From positions 868,001 to 932,000 of the forward strand of contig UCIA01000002.1 in the NCBI GenBank assembly GCA_900472295.1: a stretch of DNA of 64,000 bases, in the 5' to 3' direction. Made by a program: the position numbers and the translations under genes. How positions within the stretch are numbered: position 1 is the first letter of the stretch; every line of letters begins with the position of its first letter. This DNA comes from Hyphomicrobiales bacterium (lineage in GTDB: Bacteria; Pseudomonadota; Alphaproteobacteria; Rhizobiales; Rhizobiaceae). Below are positions 9,618-18,863 of this stretch, piece by piece. The notes beneath the pieces are model-generated. The model had not been told where the DNA came from. It was given only the letters and a program-made list of their open reading frames with translations, and did not search any database.

Positions 9618-10475
9618 TCAGGGAGCTTTGCCACCGGCTCCGGCGGGGAAGGATTTGTCGGCGAGGCAGGCATCCATCCAAGCGGTATCGGCGACAGTTT
9701 CCGACGATTCCGGATCGAGTTTCAGCGCTGCCTTGCCTGGCGTGGCGGCATCCGGCGTCATGTCCCAGCCGCCGTCGGGCGCTTTTTTGTCTACGGTGTC
9801 GCCGGGACATTCCTTGATCCCGTTGTAGTTGAAGCCGCATTTCGCCCGCGTCTGCGCGCGACCGTCGACGATATCGACGACGCTGCGCAGGGTCTGCGAC
9901 GTGTAGGAGGCGAAATCGTTGCTCTCGGTGCAAACCCTGTCGCCATTCTGGCGGCTCATGCTGCCGAAGCAGCTGTAGCTATAATCGTTCGGGTGCTGCC
10001 GGTCCGGAATGAAGTAGCAATCGGTCGAGAACCCCGCCCAAGGTCCGGCCCCGCTGGCGCCAAGCGCCTTGCGCTGCGCCAGCGCGCCGGCAACGAAAGC
10101 GGGCTTGCCGCCGGATTTTTGCTTGAGGAAGGCCGTGCGCTCCTGCGTCACATCGGTAAGGATCTCGGCCCAGCTTGGCGGCGTCGAATCATCATCGACG
10201 CCTGAGCCTTCGAGGGTGGCCGGGTCATTGATGCCGGTGTCCCGCGCCTTGATCCAGCGCCGCTGGCTCTCTATCAGCGCGGCGCGGATGTCGGCATCGT
10301 CGACAGCACGCAACAGCTTCCCATAGGCCGCGCTCATCTCGTCATCGGCCCGGCGCAAGGCTTTGTTGCCGCAGATCTGGTCTTCAACCTCAGTGGCTGC
10401 CTTGGAGCAGTCGAACGCGAAGGACGGCGTTGTGAGGGCACACAACGCGACAGTAGCGAGGACAAGCAGTCTCAT
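9618..10475 (-). CDS. Secreted LprI-like (DUF1311) domain protein
   Basis: 285 residues when begun at the internal ATG that directly precedes a signal peptide (MRLLVLATVALCALTTPSFA). A start 15 bp upstream is also open. Mature residues begin FDCSKAATEVEDQICGNKALRRADDEMSAAY, the Cys-containing LprI/DUF1311 module, with a helix ending in ESQRRWIKARD. The C-terminal half is Cys-containing and of unknown function (DCYFIPDRQHPNDYSYSC). Family members are periplasmic; some inhibit lysozyme. Function here is not shown by context. Confidence 0.75.
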   Translation of the reverse strand: MRLLVLATVALCALTTPSFAFDCSKAATEVEDQICGNKALRRADDEMSAAYGKLLRAVDDADIRAALIESQRRWIKARDTGINDPATLEGSGVDDDSTPPSWAEILTDVTQERTAFLKQKSGGKPAFVAGALAQRKALGASGAGPWAGFSTDCYFIPDRQHPNDYSYSCFGSMSRQNGDRVCTESNDFASYTSQTLRSVVDIVDGRAQTRAKCGFNYNGIKECPGDTVDKKAPDGGWDMTPDAATPGKAALKLDPESSETVADTAWMDACLADKSFPAGAGGKAP

Positions 10476-10587
10476 TGGGAAGATATCCATTGATCAACGG
10501 GGTGGGGTTATTCAACATGCTGGCAAAGTGCGCAAGTTGGTCGACGCTTGCGCGGCTACACGCCAGAATCGAAGCAAGGATGACAGG

Positions 10588-10830
10588 ATGAGCTACAAGG
10601 CACGCGTGTTAGTCATCGTGGTGATCGTCGAGGCGGGGCTTGCCGGCCTCTGGTGGTATCTCGCCCGCTACGGCATGGCCAATCCAGACCGCGTCACGTC
10701 AGATTTCCAGGTGGTCGTCGGCCAGACCCTGGGCATGGCGATGGGCGGCTTCCTCGGTCTCTCCCTGATCCTGTTCCTGATCGCCGCCCGCAACGATCGC
10801 AAGGCTGCCGAGAAAAAGGCCCAAGGCTGA
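10588..10830 (+). CDS. Small two-helix membrane protein, hypothetical
   Basis: 80 residues starting MSYKARVLVIVVIVEAGLAG. Two hydrophobic helices (about residues 6-26 and 46-66) are followed by a basic tail RNDRKAAEKKAQG. A longer in-frame ORF extends upstream, but its extra residues lie opposite the start of the LprI-like gene and lack membrane or domain character. The ATG at 10588 follows AGGATGACAGG. Family not recognised. Confidence 0.55.
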   Translation: MSYKARVLVIVVIVEAGLAGLWWYLARYGMANPDRVTSDFQVVVGQTLGMAMGGFLGLSLILFLIAARNDRKAAEKKAQG

Positions 10831-10850
10831 TTTGCGCGACTTGAAGCCCG

Positions 10851-11327
10851 TCAGAATGGCAGCCGCGCATTCTCCTTGACTTCTTTCATGACGAAGAAGG
10901 TCCTTGTTTGCCGAACGCCCGGCAGCGCGATCAGTTTCTGCCCATGCAGCTTGTTGAAATCCGCCATGTCGCGGACCCTGATCTTGAGGAGATAATCGAA
11001 GTCGCCGGCGACGAGATTGCAGTCCAGTACCTCCTTGAGCGCAAGCACGGCCTCTTCGAAAGCGGCGAAGCTTTCCGGTGTCGAGCGGTCCAGCACGACG
11101 CCGACCATGACCAGCGCGCCAAGGCCGACCGCAACAGGCGCGATCTCCGCCCTCACCCCTGATATAAAACCCTCTTCGAACAGGCGTTGGGTTCGCCGAT
11201 GGCAGGTGGCGGCGCTGACATTGACGCGCACCGCCAGCTCCGCATTGGTCAGCCGTCCTTCGGCCTGAAGAGCCCGCAGGATTCTGAGATCAATACGGTC
11301 GAGAGCCTGTGTGGAAGATTCTTCCAT
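10851..11327 (-). CDS. acdR: Lrp/AsnC family regulator, probably AcdR
   Basis: 158 residues. The N-terminal winged helix reads LDRIDLRILRALQAEGRLTNAEL, followed by VSAATCHRRTQRLFEEGFI (recognition helix). The C-terminal RAM/effector domain contains VAGDFDYLLKIRVRDMADFN. It is divergent from the ACC deaminase gene with a 146-bp gap. In several ACC-deaminase bacteria an Lrp-type AcdR is divergent to acdS and controls it in response to ACC/leucine. The assignment to AcdR rests on this arrangement. Confidence 0.85.
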   Translation of the reverse strand: MEESSTQALDRIDLRILRALQAEGRLTNAELAVRVNVSAATCHRRTQRLFEEGFISGVRAEIAPVAVGLGALVMVGVVLDRSTPESFAAFEEAVLALKEVLDCNLVAGDFDYLLKIRVRDMADFNKLHGQKLIALPGVRQTRTFFVMKEVKENARLPF

Positions 11328-11473
11328 TTCGATAAGCCTTTATGGATGATCAGGGCAACAAAATCGCATACTTATTGAGCATGTGAAAATCTCGGATGCA
11401 AGTTCGAGAGCACCTTTCGCATCACTCGGCTTATCTTCCAGCCATCGAAAACGACAATGGCGGAGGCAAATCG
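11328..11473. promoter_or_regulatory. acdR-acdS divergent control region
   Basis: 146 bp between the two divergent starts. It is AT-richer than its surroundings around 11335-11395 (tracts such as CAACAAAATCGCATACTTAT), consistent with promoters and Lrp-type binding. No NifA upstream sequence plus -24/-12 pair was apparent, unlike the symbiosis-island acdS genes of some mesorhizobia. The GGAGG at 11462-11466 is the acdS ribosome-binding site. Confidence 0.5.
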
Positions 11474-12565
11474 GTGTCACTTCTCGCAAAGTTTGAACGC
11501 TATCCCCTGACCTTCGGCACGACGCCGATCGAGCATCTGCCGCGGCTGAGCGCGGCGCTTGGGGGAAAGGTGCAGGTCTATGCCAAGCGCGACGACTGCA
11601 ATTCCGGGCTCGCCATGGGCGGCAACAAATTGCGCAAGCTTGAATACATCGTACCGGACGCCATTGCCTCGGGCGCCGACACGCTGGTGTCGATCGGCGG
11701 CGTCCAGTCCAACCACACCCGCATGGTCGCCGCGACCGCTGCCAAGATCGGCATGAAGTGCGTGGTCATCCAGGAGAAATGGGTACCGCACCATGACGCG
11801 GTCTACGACCGGGTCGGCAACATCCTGATGACGCGGCTGATGGGCGCCGACAGCCGGCTTGTCGATGACGGTTTCGACATCGGCATCCGCAAGAGCTGGG
11901 AAGACGCCATCCAGTCGGTCAAGGACGCCGGCGGCAAACCCTATCCGATCCCGGCCGGGGCCTCGGTGCACAAATTCGGCGGGCTCGGCTATGTCGGCTT
12001 CGCCGAAGAGGTGGCGCGCCAGGAAGCAGAGCTTGGCTTCACCTTCGACTACATCATCGTGTGCGTGGTGACCGGCTCGACGCAGGCCGGCATGATCGTT
12101 GGCTTTGCCGCACAAGGTCGCGCCGACCGGGTGATCGGCATCGACGCCTCCGGCACGCTCGACCAGACCCGCGCGCAGGTCCGCCGCATCGTCGACGACA
12201 CCGCCGCCCTCGTCGACCTCGGCCGCACTGTCAGCGACGACGAAATCGTCATCAACCCCGACTATGCCTATCCTGCCTATGGCGTTCCCTCTGATGAGAC
12301 CAACGACGCGATCCGTCTGGCGGCCCGCACCGAGGCGATGATCACCGATCCGGTCTATGAGGGAAAGTCGATGCAGGGTCTGATCGACCTGACCCGCAAG
12401 GGCTTCTTCCCCGAGGGGTCGAAAATTCTCTACGCGCATCTCGGCGGCGCGCCGGCCATCAACGGATACAGCTACTACTACAAGGACGATGGCGCTCCAG
12501 CCCGGCCGAAACCGGCAGCGGACTCAAACGCGCCGGAGGAGACGCTGCCGCCGCTGTTTCCCTAA
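11474..12565 (+). CDS. acdS: 1-aminocyclopropane-1-carboxylate (ACC) deaminase with C-terminal extension
   Basis: 363 residues from GTG 11474, placed 7 nt after GGAGG; translation gives [20 protein letters not shown], the usual AcdS N-terminus. A longer ORF from 11396 has no such support. Family signatures are [23 protein letters not shown] (PLP Lys in GGNKLRK), [21 protein letters not shown] and VTGSTQAGM. The enzyme breaks ACC to alpha-ketobutyrate and ammonia, lowering plant ethylene. Known AcdS proteins end soon after the ING(Y)SY segment (about 338 residues). Here a further Pro/Ala-rich tail of roughly 25 residues follows ([19 protein letters not shown]). Confidence 0.94.
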   Translation: MSLLAKFERYPLTFGTTPIEHLPRLSAALGGKVQVYAKRDDCNSGLAMGGNKLRKLEYIVPDAIASGADTLVSIGGVQSNHTRMVAATAAKIGMKCVVIQEKWVPHHDAVYDRVGNILMTRLMGADSRLVDDGFDIGIRKSWEDAIQSVKDAGGKPYPIPAGASVHKFGGLGYVGFAEEVARQEAELGFTFDYIIVCVVTGSTQAGMIVGFAAQGRADRVIGIDASGTLDQTRAQVRRIVDDTAALVDLGRTVSDDEIVINPDYAYPAYGVPSDETNDAIRLAARTEAMITDPVYEGKSMQGLIDLTRKGFFPEGSKILYAHLGGAPAINGYSYYYKDDGAPARPKPAADSNAPEETLPPLFP

Positions 12566-12569
12566 CGGA

Positions 12570-13295
12570 TCAGGGGTCCTCGCCGATGCGGGCAAAATGC
12601 CACTCGACCAGCGGCTTCATATGCGGCGCCAGGCCCTGTGGCAGGTCGGCGGCGTGGCGGATGATCACCGGTCCCTCGATCTCCGGCTCGGCCTCGGTCG
12701 CGACGAAGGCGCTGATGCGCCGCGCAATCTCGTCCGCCGGCGCATCGACATGGTAGCGACGAAAGAGGACCGTGCCGGTCTCAGTCGACAGCGCATGGTA
12801 GCGCCTGCTGCGCGCCGCGCCGGTCAGGTCGAGCCCTGTCTCCTCGCGCACTTCGCGGATCATGTTGAAATCGACATCGACGAGGCCGTCGCGAAAATCG
12901 ATCGGCTCGAACGAGCCGGCGGCGAAATAGACGCTGCCGGCGCCCACCGTGTGCGCTCCCATGCGGATCGCCACCAGCGCATTGTCGCCGGCGACCAGCA
13001 TGGCATGGCCATAGGCGTGCTCGGCGCCCGAATTCTCTCGCCGCTTTCGCCACAACATGAAGGTCGAATAGTTTACCGCATGGCAGCGGCCAACGAGGCT
13101 GTTGTCTCGATATGCAAGCTCTGAAAGCAGCACCACAGTGCCGTCGAACAGCGCCGGATTGGCCGCTATCTCCTGCCGCCAGTTTTCAGCGATCGCCTGT
13201 GCATTGCTCACCGCGAACGGATGCGGGCCGGGGTCCAGCCGAACATCGATCTCATCAACCGGCAGAACGACGTTGCGCGGCAGGTGGAAACTCAT
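12570..13295 (-). CDS. Nudix hydrolase-like protein
   Basis: 241 residues from ATG 13295 (MSFHLPRNVVLPVDEIDVRL). The core reads AGSFEPIDF, then MIREVREETGLDL, the second half of a Nudix box (REVREETGL). The upstream G-x5-E part of the canonical box is not clear, so catalysis may differ from standard Nudix enzymes. Downstream is RYHALSTETGTVLFRRYHV. It begins 5 bp after the stop of the endonuclease/phosphatase gene, so the two are probably cotranscribed. Its stop lies 4 bp from the acdS stop (convergent). Substrate unknown. Confidence 0.7.
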   Translation of the reverse strand: MSFHLPRNVVLPVDEIDVRLDPGPHPFAVSNAQAIAENWRQEIAANPALFDGTVVLLSELAYRDNSLVGRCHAVNYSTFMLWRKRRENSGAEHAYGHAMLVAGDNALVAIRMGAHTVGAGSVYFAAGSFEPIDFRDGLVDVDFNMIREVREETGLDLTGAARSRRYHALSTETGTVLFRRYHVDAPADEIARRISAFVATEAEPEIEGPVIIRHAADLPQGLAPHMKPLVEWHFARIGEDP

Positions 13296-13300
13296 ACGCG

Positions 13301-14413
13301 TCAAGCCATGTCCAGGGTGATTGCTACCGGGCAATGGTCCGACGCCTTCGGCCGGTCCCAGCCGGCGCGCGGAAAGCGCTCCACCGCCTGTCCCGCAGGA
13401 AATATGGTGCGCCAGGGTTGGCCGTTGCGAATGATGTCGGGAACGGCCGTCGCATTCTTCGCCGCCAGCCCCTTCGACAACAGGATGTAATCGAGCTGGC
13501 AGAGGTGCCGCTCCTTCGGCCCGCGCGTGTGATAAAAACTCCAGCGATCCATCTCCGGCCGCCGCTCGACGACATTCTCGCAAAAGCCGCCGGCGGTCAG
13601 CACATTGAGACACGACTGGCTCTCGTCGATCACCTGGAAGCGGTAGCCGTCGACGGCGTCGCCCTCGATCTTCACCCGCTGCCGGTAGTCGTTCATGTCG
13701 CCGCAGATCGCCCAGCGCTTGTCGGCAGCATGCTCCTTGCCGAAGCGTTCCTCGATGATGCGGCGCACGGCCTGCGCCTCGGCGACGCGCACCGGCATCG
13801 TTGCCTCGCGTCCGTCGAGCCCGTTGCGCGGCGAGCCCATCGATTTGAAATGCACGAGATAAAGCGTCAGCGGCACGCCGCCGACCTTGATGTCGACCTC
13901 GAGGCAGTCGCGCCGGAAGATGCGTTCATTGGCCAGGTTGCCGAGCGCCTCGAGTTCAGGTGTGTGCACCCCAAACTGCTCGAAGGTGACATAGGCGTGG
14001 CTGGTCATGCGCACGAATTCGATCGGCTGGCCCTGCGCGGTCTCACTGCGCATCATCACGGCAACGTCGATGCCGCGTGAATCATTGCCGGCGGTGGTGT
14101 ATTTCTGCCGATAGCCCTCGCCCACCATCTTGAAGAGATAGCCATATTCGAAGGCCTTCAGCGCCTCGATATTGTCGACCTCCTGCATGCAGATGATGTC
14201 CGCGCGCGTGGCGGCGATGGCGAGCGCGGTCAGCTGGCGCGTGTCGTCGGACTGCGCGATGGCGCGCGCCTGCTCCAGCATCTTGTATTCGGCCTCGCTC
14301 TGTATGTCGAAAAGCGCCAGCGTGCGATCTTCGTTGAGCTGGTTTCGGAAGCCCGAGAAATCGAACCTGTTCATCAGGTTTTCGACATTGAAAGTGGCGA
14401 GGCGCAGCGACAT
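13301..14413 (-). CDS. Endonuclease/exonuclease/phosphatase family protein
   Basis: 370 residues from ATG 14413 ([19 protein letters not shown]). The EEP fold motifs are present in order. LATFNVENL is at the N-terminus and [16 protein letters not shown] carries the metal-binding Glu. [10 protein letters not shown] and [13 protein letters not shown] follow, and [14 protein letters not shown] is the C-terminal His/Asp motif. These enzymes hydrolyse phosphodiesters in DNA, lipids or sugars; the substrate cannot be told from sequence. There is no signal peptide. Confidence 0.88.
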   Translation of the reverse strand: MSLRLATFNVENLMNRFDFSGFRNQLNEDRTLALFDIQSEAEYKMLEQARAIAQSDDTRQLTALAIAATRADIICMQEVDNIEALKAFEYGYLFKMVGEGYRQKYTTAGNDSRGIDVAVMMRSETAQGQPIEFVRMTSHAYVTFEQFGVHTPELEALGNLANERIFRRDCLEVDIKVGGVPLTLYLVHFKSMGSPRNGLDGREATMPVRVAEAQAVRRIIEERFGKEHAADKRWAICGDMNDYRQRVKIEGDAVDGYRFQVIDESQSCLNVLTAGGFCENVVERRPEMDRWSFYHTRGPKERHLCQLDYILLSKGLAAKNATAVPDIIRNGQPWRTIFPAGQAVERFPRAGWDRPKASDHCPVAITLDMA

Positions 14414-14579
14414 GGGCCTGACCTTTGCCTGCAAGCGCCCCCGAAAACAAGGGGCCGGCGCCGGCTCGCTATGGTTGATGGAACCTTTCCGTTCATCCGC
14501 CGTTCAGACGCCAAGGTCCATCAATAGGTTCTTCCCTGGGGTAGTCTGGGCGTGGGGCCTGTATCACTTGGAGAGTGTA

Positions 14580-15161
14580 ATGAGCTCGCTCTTTTCTTCC
14601 ACCGTAAAATCCGGGCTGATCGCCTTGGGTCTCATTTCTGGATTGACGGCGCCATCCGCGGCAGGACCGATCCTGCAGCCGAATCTGTCGGTGCCCGCAA
14701 GCACCTTGAACGTAACGCCAGTCGGCGAATTCATGGGCGGCGGCAACAATCGTCAGGGCGTAAACGACTGGCAGTGGCGCCGCGGTGAAGGCCGTCGCTT
14801 CGCCAGGTCGGGTAACTGGGATCGCGGCAACTGGAACCGCCGCAACTGGGACCGTGGCGACAATTGGCGCTGGCGCCATCATCGCCATCACCGCGGCCGT
14901 GATTTCGATGGCGGCGCCGCACTTCTCGGCCTCGGCCTGGGTCTTGGCCTCGGCAGCATCTACAACAATAACTACTACAATAACGGCTACAATGACGGCT
15001 ACTACGTGCAGCCGGCGCCCCGCCGCTACTACCGTACGCAGCGTCTTTCCAGCGCCCATGTCCAGTGGTGCTACGATCGCTACCGGTCCTACCGGGCCGG
15101 GGACAATACGTTCCAGCCCTATAATGGCCCGCGCCAGCAGTGCTGGTCGCCCTATAGCTGA
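14580..15161 (+). CDS. BA14K family protein (secreted, Arg/Trp/Asn-rich)
   Basis: 193 residues beginning [20 protein letters not shown] with a signal peptide ending near SAAG. The middle is a low-complexity W/R/N/D-rich stretch ([17 protein letters not shown]) and a His-rich segment, then a short GLGLGLGLG helix. The C-terminus carries the BA14K signature ([20 protein letters not shown] and a second Cys). BA14K proteins are envelope proteins known in Brucella as an immunoreactive lectin-like antigen. A strong hairpin terminator follows. Confidence 0.85.
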   Translation: MSSLFSSTVKSGLIALGLISGLTAPSAAGPILQPNLSVPASTLNVTPVGEFMGGGNNRQGVNDWQWRRGEGRRFARSGNWDRGNWNRRNWDRGDNWRWRHHRHHRGRDFDGGAALLGLGLGLGLGSIYNNNYYNNGYNDGYYVQPAPRRYYRTQRLSSAHVQWCYDRYRSYRAGDNTFQPYNGPRQQCWSPYS

Positions 15162-15179
15162 GCCGTCGCAGGCAACAAG

Positions 15180-15214
15180 ATGAAACGGCGCCGCTCATCG
15201 CGGCGCCGTTTCAT
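15180..15214 (+). terminator. Hairpin terminator after the BA14K gene
   Basis: Perfect 15-bp stem, 15180-15194 with 15200-15214 (ATGAAACGGCGCCGC and its complement), and loop TCATC. The strong GC-rich stem lies 18 bp after the stop codon. No long T-run follows. Confidence 0.8.
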
Positions 15215-15329
15215 GTGGGAGGCCGCCGGCGCGTCGCCGCTAACCATATGTTTATCGGCTGGGTCTATCCGTAGCCCGGTGCCCCCTATATGACGATCGC
15301 GCCGATCCGGTCGCGAAGGACGTGCCGTC

Positions 15330-15614
15330 ATGGCCGACAACGAATCGAGAAACAAACACCGGCCGCGCGTGCTGAAAGGCGCGACGATCCTGACCGGCCT
15401 CACCAATTCCGAGGTCAAGTGCACTGTGCGCAACATGCATGCCGGCGGCGCCGAGCTGAAAGTACCGATCGACGCGCGCGTGCCGGACGAATTCCTGCTC
15501 TATGTGCCGGTCGACGGCATCGGCTACAAGGCCATCGTCCGCTGGCGCGCAGGCGACCGCATTGGCGTCGAATTCACCGGCACCGAGCCGAAGCCGCACT
15601 GGCACTACGGCTGA
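15330..15614 (+). CDS. PilZ domain protein
   Basis: 94 residues consisting of little more than one PilZ domain. It has an N-terminal basic stretch (RNKHRPRVLKGATIL), the NMHAGGAEL strand in place of the D/N-x-S-x-x-G motif, and ends with RIGVEFTG. PilZ domains bind cyclic di-GMP through an Arg motif and the D/NxSxxG loop. Here the Ser position is replaced, so ligand binding is uncertain. Single-gene unit with its own terminator. Confidence 0.8.
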   Translation: MADNESRNKHRPRVLKGATILTGLTNSEVKCTVRNMHAGGAELKVPIDARVPDEFLLYVPVDGIGYKAIVRWRAGDRIGVEFTGTEPKPHWHYG

Positions 15615-15652
15615 GGCCTGCCCGAGACTTCTGACAAGCTGCATGAAAAAGA

Positions 15653-15676
15653 CCGGCGGATCGCTCCGCCGGCTTT
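15653..15676. terminator. Terminator between the PilZ gene and ilvC (convergent)
   Basis: Stem CCGGCGGA/TCCGCCGG (15653-15660 with 15665-15672), loop TCGC. It is followed by CTTTG on the plus strand and preceded by AAAAAGA (TCTTTTT on the minus strand), so it can serve both converging genes. Confidence 0.8.
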
Positions 15677-15701
15677 GTCGTTTAAGCGATGAAATTGCGG
15701 A

Positions 15702-16742
<1,041 letters not shown>

Positions 16743-16747
16743 TTAAA

Positions 16748-17413
16748 TCAGAGGCCTTGCGGCCCGGTTTTTGCTCCGTAAAGAGCGAGAAACTGCTGCG
16801 TCGCCCGGGCGGCATCGCCGCCGATCGCCGCTTCAGTCGATTCCAGCCGGTCGCCGAGCAGCAGACGGATCTGCACGTCGCGGGCGACCAGCCCGAAAAA
16901 GGTCCGGAACGCCGTTTCGGCATCCGTAAAGTCGAGAAAGCCCGCCTGCTTGCCGGCTTCCAGCACCGGCTTCAGGCGCCTGGCCAGCGCGAAGCGGCCA
17001 TTCTCCAGCACGATGGCGCCAAGATCGTCTTTTCCTGACCCGGCATGGCCGACTGCCACACGGTTCAGCGCGATCGACGTGTCGCTCGAAATCACCTTGA
17101 GCCAGTCCGAGGCGAAGCCTTCGAGGCTTGCCGTCAGCGAGGCAAGATCGAGTTTTTCGCCGTCGACCGGCACCACGCGCACTTTCGAAGCCTGCCACTG
17201 GACCGTCGCCGTCAGCAAACCGTCGCGGTCGCCGAACCATTTGTAGAGCGTTTCCTTGGAGCAGCTGGCGCGACGCGCCACCGCAGTCATGGTCAGATTG
17301 TCGCCCTCCTCGACCAGCAAGCGCAAGGCGGCGTCCAGAACAGCCTTCTGCCGCTCCGTCAGCGTCGCGCTGGTGTCGATGTCGGCGTTTGCCTGCAACA
17401 ATGTCCTGCCCAT
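16748..17413 (-). CDS. TetR/AcrR family regulator
   Basis: 221 residues from ATG 17413 (MGRTLLQANADIDTSATLTE). The HTH reads AALRLLVEEGDNLTMTAVARRASCSKETLYKWFGDRDGLL. The C-terminal domain includes an AefR-like segment (TAFRTFFGLVARDVQIRLLLG). The frame stays open for another 59 codons upstream. I prefer 17413 because a perfect 15-bp palindrome lies 33-47 bp upstream, where an autoregulatory operator belongs. Target genes are not evident; ilvC lies 26 bp downstream on the same strand. Confidence 0.82.
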   Translation of the reverse strand: MGRTLLQANADIDTSATLTERQKAVLDAALRLLVEEGDNLTMTAVARRASCSKETLYKWFGDRDGLLTATVQWQASKVRVVPVDGEKLDLASLTASLEGFASDWLKVISSDTSIALNRVAVGHAGSGKDDLGAIVLENGRFALARRLKPVLEAGKQAGFLDFTDAETAFRTFFGLVARDVQIRLLLGDRLESTEAAIGGDAARATQQFLALYGAKTGPQGL

Positions 17414-17445
17414 TCGATGAGATAGCCGGGTCGCCCCAAGGGCGT

Positions 17446-17460
17446 ACCGTACGTTACGGT
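17446..17460. promoter_or_regulatory. Palindromic operator candidate for the TetR regulator
   Basis: ACCGTA-CGT-TACGGT, a perfect dyad with a 3-bp spacer, just upstream of the TetR start. Size and symmetry fit a TetR-dimer site and suggest autorepression. Confidence 0.55.
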
Positions 17461-17555
17461 TCGGCATATTGCGCAATCCCATGCTCGGCGCAAGGGGCCA
17501 GGTAGAAAAATCGTTGGCGTGAGAGCCGCCGTGCAAACGACAAGGTTCTGACGGA

Positions 17556-18014
17556 TCAATCATCGGCCGGCGGATGGCGCAGCTCTCCAAGCAGGGTTGC
17601 CAGTATCTTCAGCTCCTCGGCCGCCAGCTTGGCGCCGACGAGCTCCGTGATCGAGCGTCCGTAGACCGCCCACATCCGCCGCCGCATCTCGCGGCCTTCA
17701 GCAGAAATGCGAATGGTCTGGCCACGGCCGTCATCGGCGACCTTCAGCTTCTCGATCAGTCCGTCGGCCTCGAGCCGCGCCAGCAGCCGCGAGATGTTGT
17801 ACTGCGCAAACAAGGTGCGCTCGGTCAGCTGGAATGGCCGCAGCCCACCCTCGCCCGCCTCGGCAAGCTCGTGGAGCACGTCGTACCAGTCGAGCGGTGG
17901 CAAGCCGCTAGTCTTCAAAGCCTCTTCGGCCTGTTCGATGAGCTGGCGCGAAACCCGCATGAGGCGGGCCCAGGCCTTGATGGCTTCAGGCGACGGCGTG
18001 GTTTTCTCGGTCAT
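17556..18014 (-). CDS. MarR family regulator
   Basis: 152 residues. The winged-helix core reads FAQYNISRLLARLEADGLIEKLKVADDGRGQTIRISAEGREMRRRMW, with the Asp-Gly-Arg wing typical of MarR. Helices at both ends form the dimer interface. It is divergent from a glutathione S-transferase gene. The 99-bp gap holds three matching palindromes, which are the likely operators for control of itself and of the GST. Confidence 0.9.
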   Translation of the reverse strand: MTEKTTPSPEAIKAWARLMRVSRQLIEQAEEALKTSGLPPLDWYDVLHELAEAGEGGLRPFQLTERTLFAQYNISRLLARLEADGLIEKLKVADDGRGQTIRISAEGREMRRRMWAVYGRSITELVGAKLAAEELKILATLLGELRHPPADD

Positions 18015-18033
18015 GTCGGCATCCTAGAAGATA

Positions 18034-18094
18034 GATGCAGTTGCATCAAGCTTGACGGTCGATGCATCTGCATCTATATCCATGCAATTGCATC
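18034..18094. promoter_or_regulatory. Triple palindromic operator array (MarR/GST intergenic)
   Basis: Three copies of GATGCA-N2-TGCATC: 18034-18047 (spacer GT), 18061-18074 (spacer TC) and 18081-18094 (spacer AT, first base C instead of G). Start-to-start distances are 27 and 20 bp. All lie between the divergent starts at 18014 and 18114. Confidence 0.75.
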
Positions 18095-18113
18095 GATCAG
18101 GAAAGGCAAATCC

Positions 18114-18824
18114 ATGAGAGACGACAAGCTCATTCTCGTCAGCCATCATCTGTGCCCCTATGTCCAACGCGCCGCAATCTCGCTGGCTGAAAAGCACGTG
18201 CCGTTCGAACGCGTCGACATCGACCTCGCCAACAAGCCCGACTGGTTCAAGGCGATCTCGCCATTGGGCAAGGTGCCGCTGCTCATCGTGCGGGCAAATG
18301 GCGCGGAGACGGTGATCTTCGAATCCGCCGTCATCCTCGAATTCCTGGAGGAAACACAGTCCAATCCCCTCCATCCCACCGACGCCTACGCCCGCGCCCG
18401 ACACCGCGCCTGGATAGAGTTCGGTTCGGCGACGCTGAACGCCATCGGCCGCTTCTACTCAGCGTCCAGCAAGGCTGCCTTCCTGGCGGAGTCCACGGCG
18501 CTGTCGGTCATGTTCGATCGTCTGGAGGATGAATTGGCCGACCAGGCCGGGCAATGGTTTGGCGGCGAGCACTTTTGCCTTGTCGATACCGTCTACGGTC
18601 CGGTCTTCCGCTATCTCGACGCCTTCGACAGGATCGGCAATTTCGGCATTCTGGACGGCAAGCCACTGGTCCGGGCATGGCGCAAGGCGTTGAGCGAACG
18701 CGCCTCGGTCAGAGGCGCCGTGGCGCCAGACTATCCGCAGCGCCTGCATCAATTCCTGCTCGCGAAAGGATCGTTTCTCTCGGATGATCTGGCCAGCGCG
18801 CCTCCTCTAGCCCGATCCGCCTGA
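18114..18824 (+). CDS. Glutathione S-transferase family protein
   Basis: 236 residues from ATG 18114, preceded by GGAAAGG. The N-terminal thioredoxin-like domain begins LILVSHHLCPYVQRAAISLAEKHV, with Cys at the omega/beta-type active site (CPY). It continues LGKVPLLIV and FESAVILEFLEE (gamma-Glu binding). The C-terminal helical domain contains FCLVDTVYGPVFRYLDAFD. It probably conjugates or reduces electrophiles under control of the divergent MarR regulator; substrate unknown. Confidence 0.9.
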   Translation: MRDDKLILVSHHLCPYVQRAAISLAEKHVPFERVDIDLANKPDWFKAISPLGKVPLLIVRANGAETVIFESAVILEFLEETQSNPLHPTDAYARARHRAWIEFGSATLNAIGRFYSASSKAAFLAESTALSVMFDRLEDELADQAGQWFGGEHFCLVDTVYGPVFRYLDAFDRIGNFGILDGKPLVRAWRKALSERASVRGAVAPDYPQRLHQFLLAKGSFLSDDLASAPPLARSA

Positions 18825-18863
18825 ATGGAACGGTCACGAGCAGATGTGCTTTCTCAATCCGCC

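Noticed and set aside
14820..15010. Short internal repeats in the BA14K gene as CRISPR or tandem repeat
   Set aside because: They encode low-complexity W/R/N/D and GL repeats in one continuous reading frame; no spacer-repeat structure.
17574..18113. Long N-terminal extension of the GST frame
   Set aside because: The extra codons run through the MarR gene and its operators; the GST fold begins at ATG 18114 with a ribosome-binding site.
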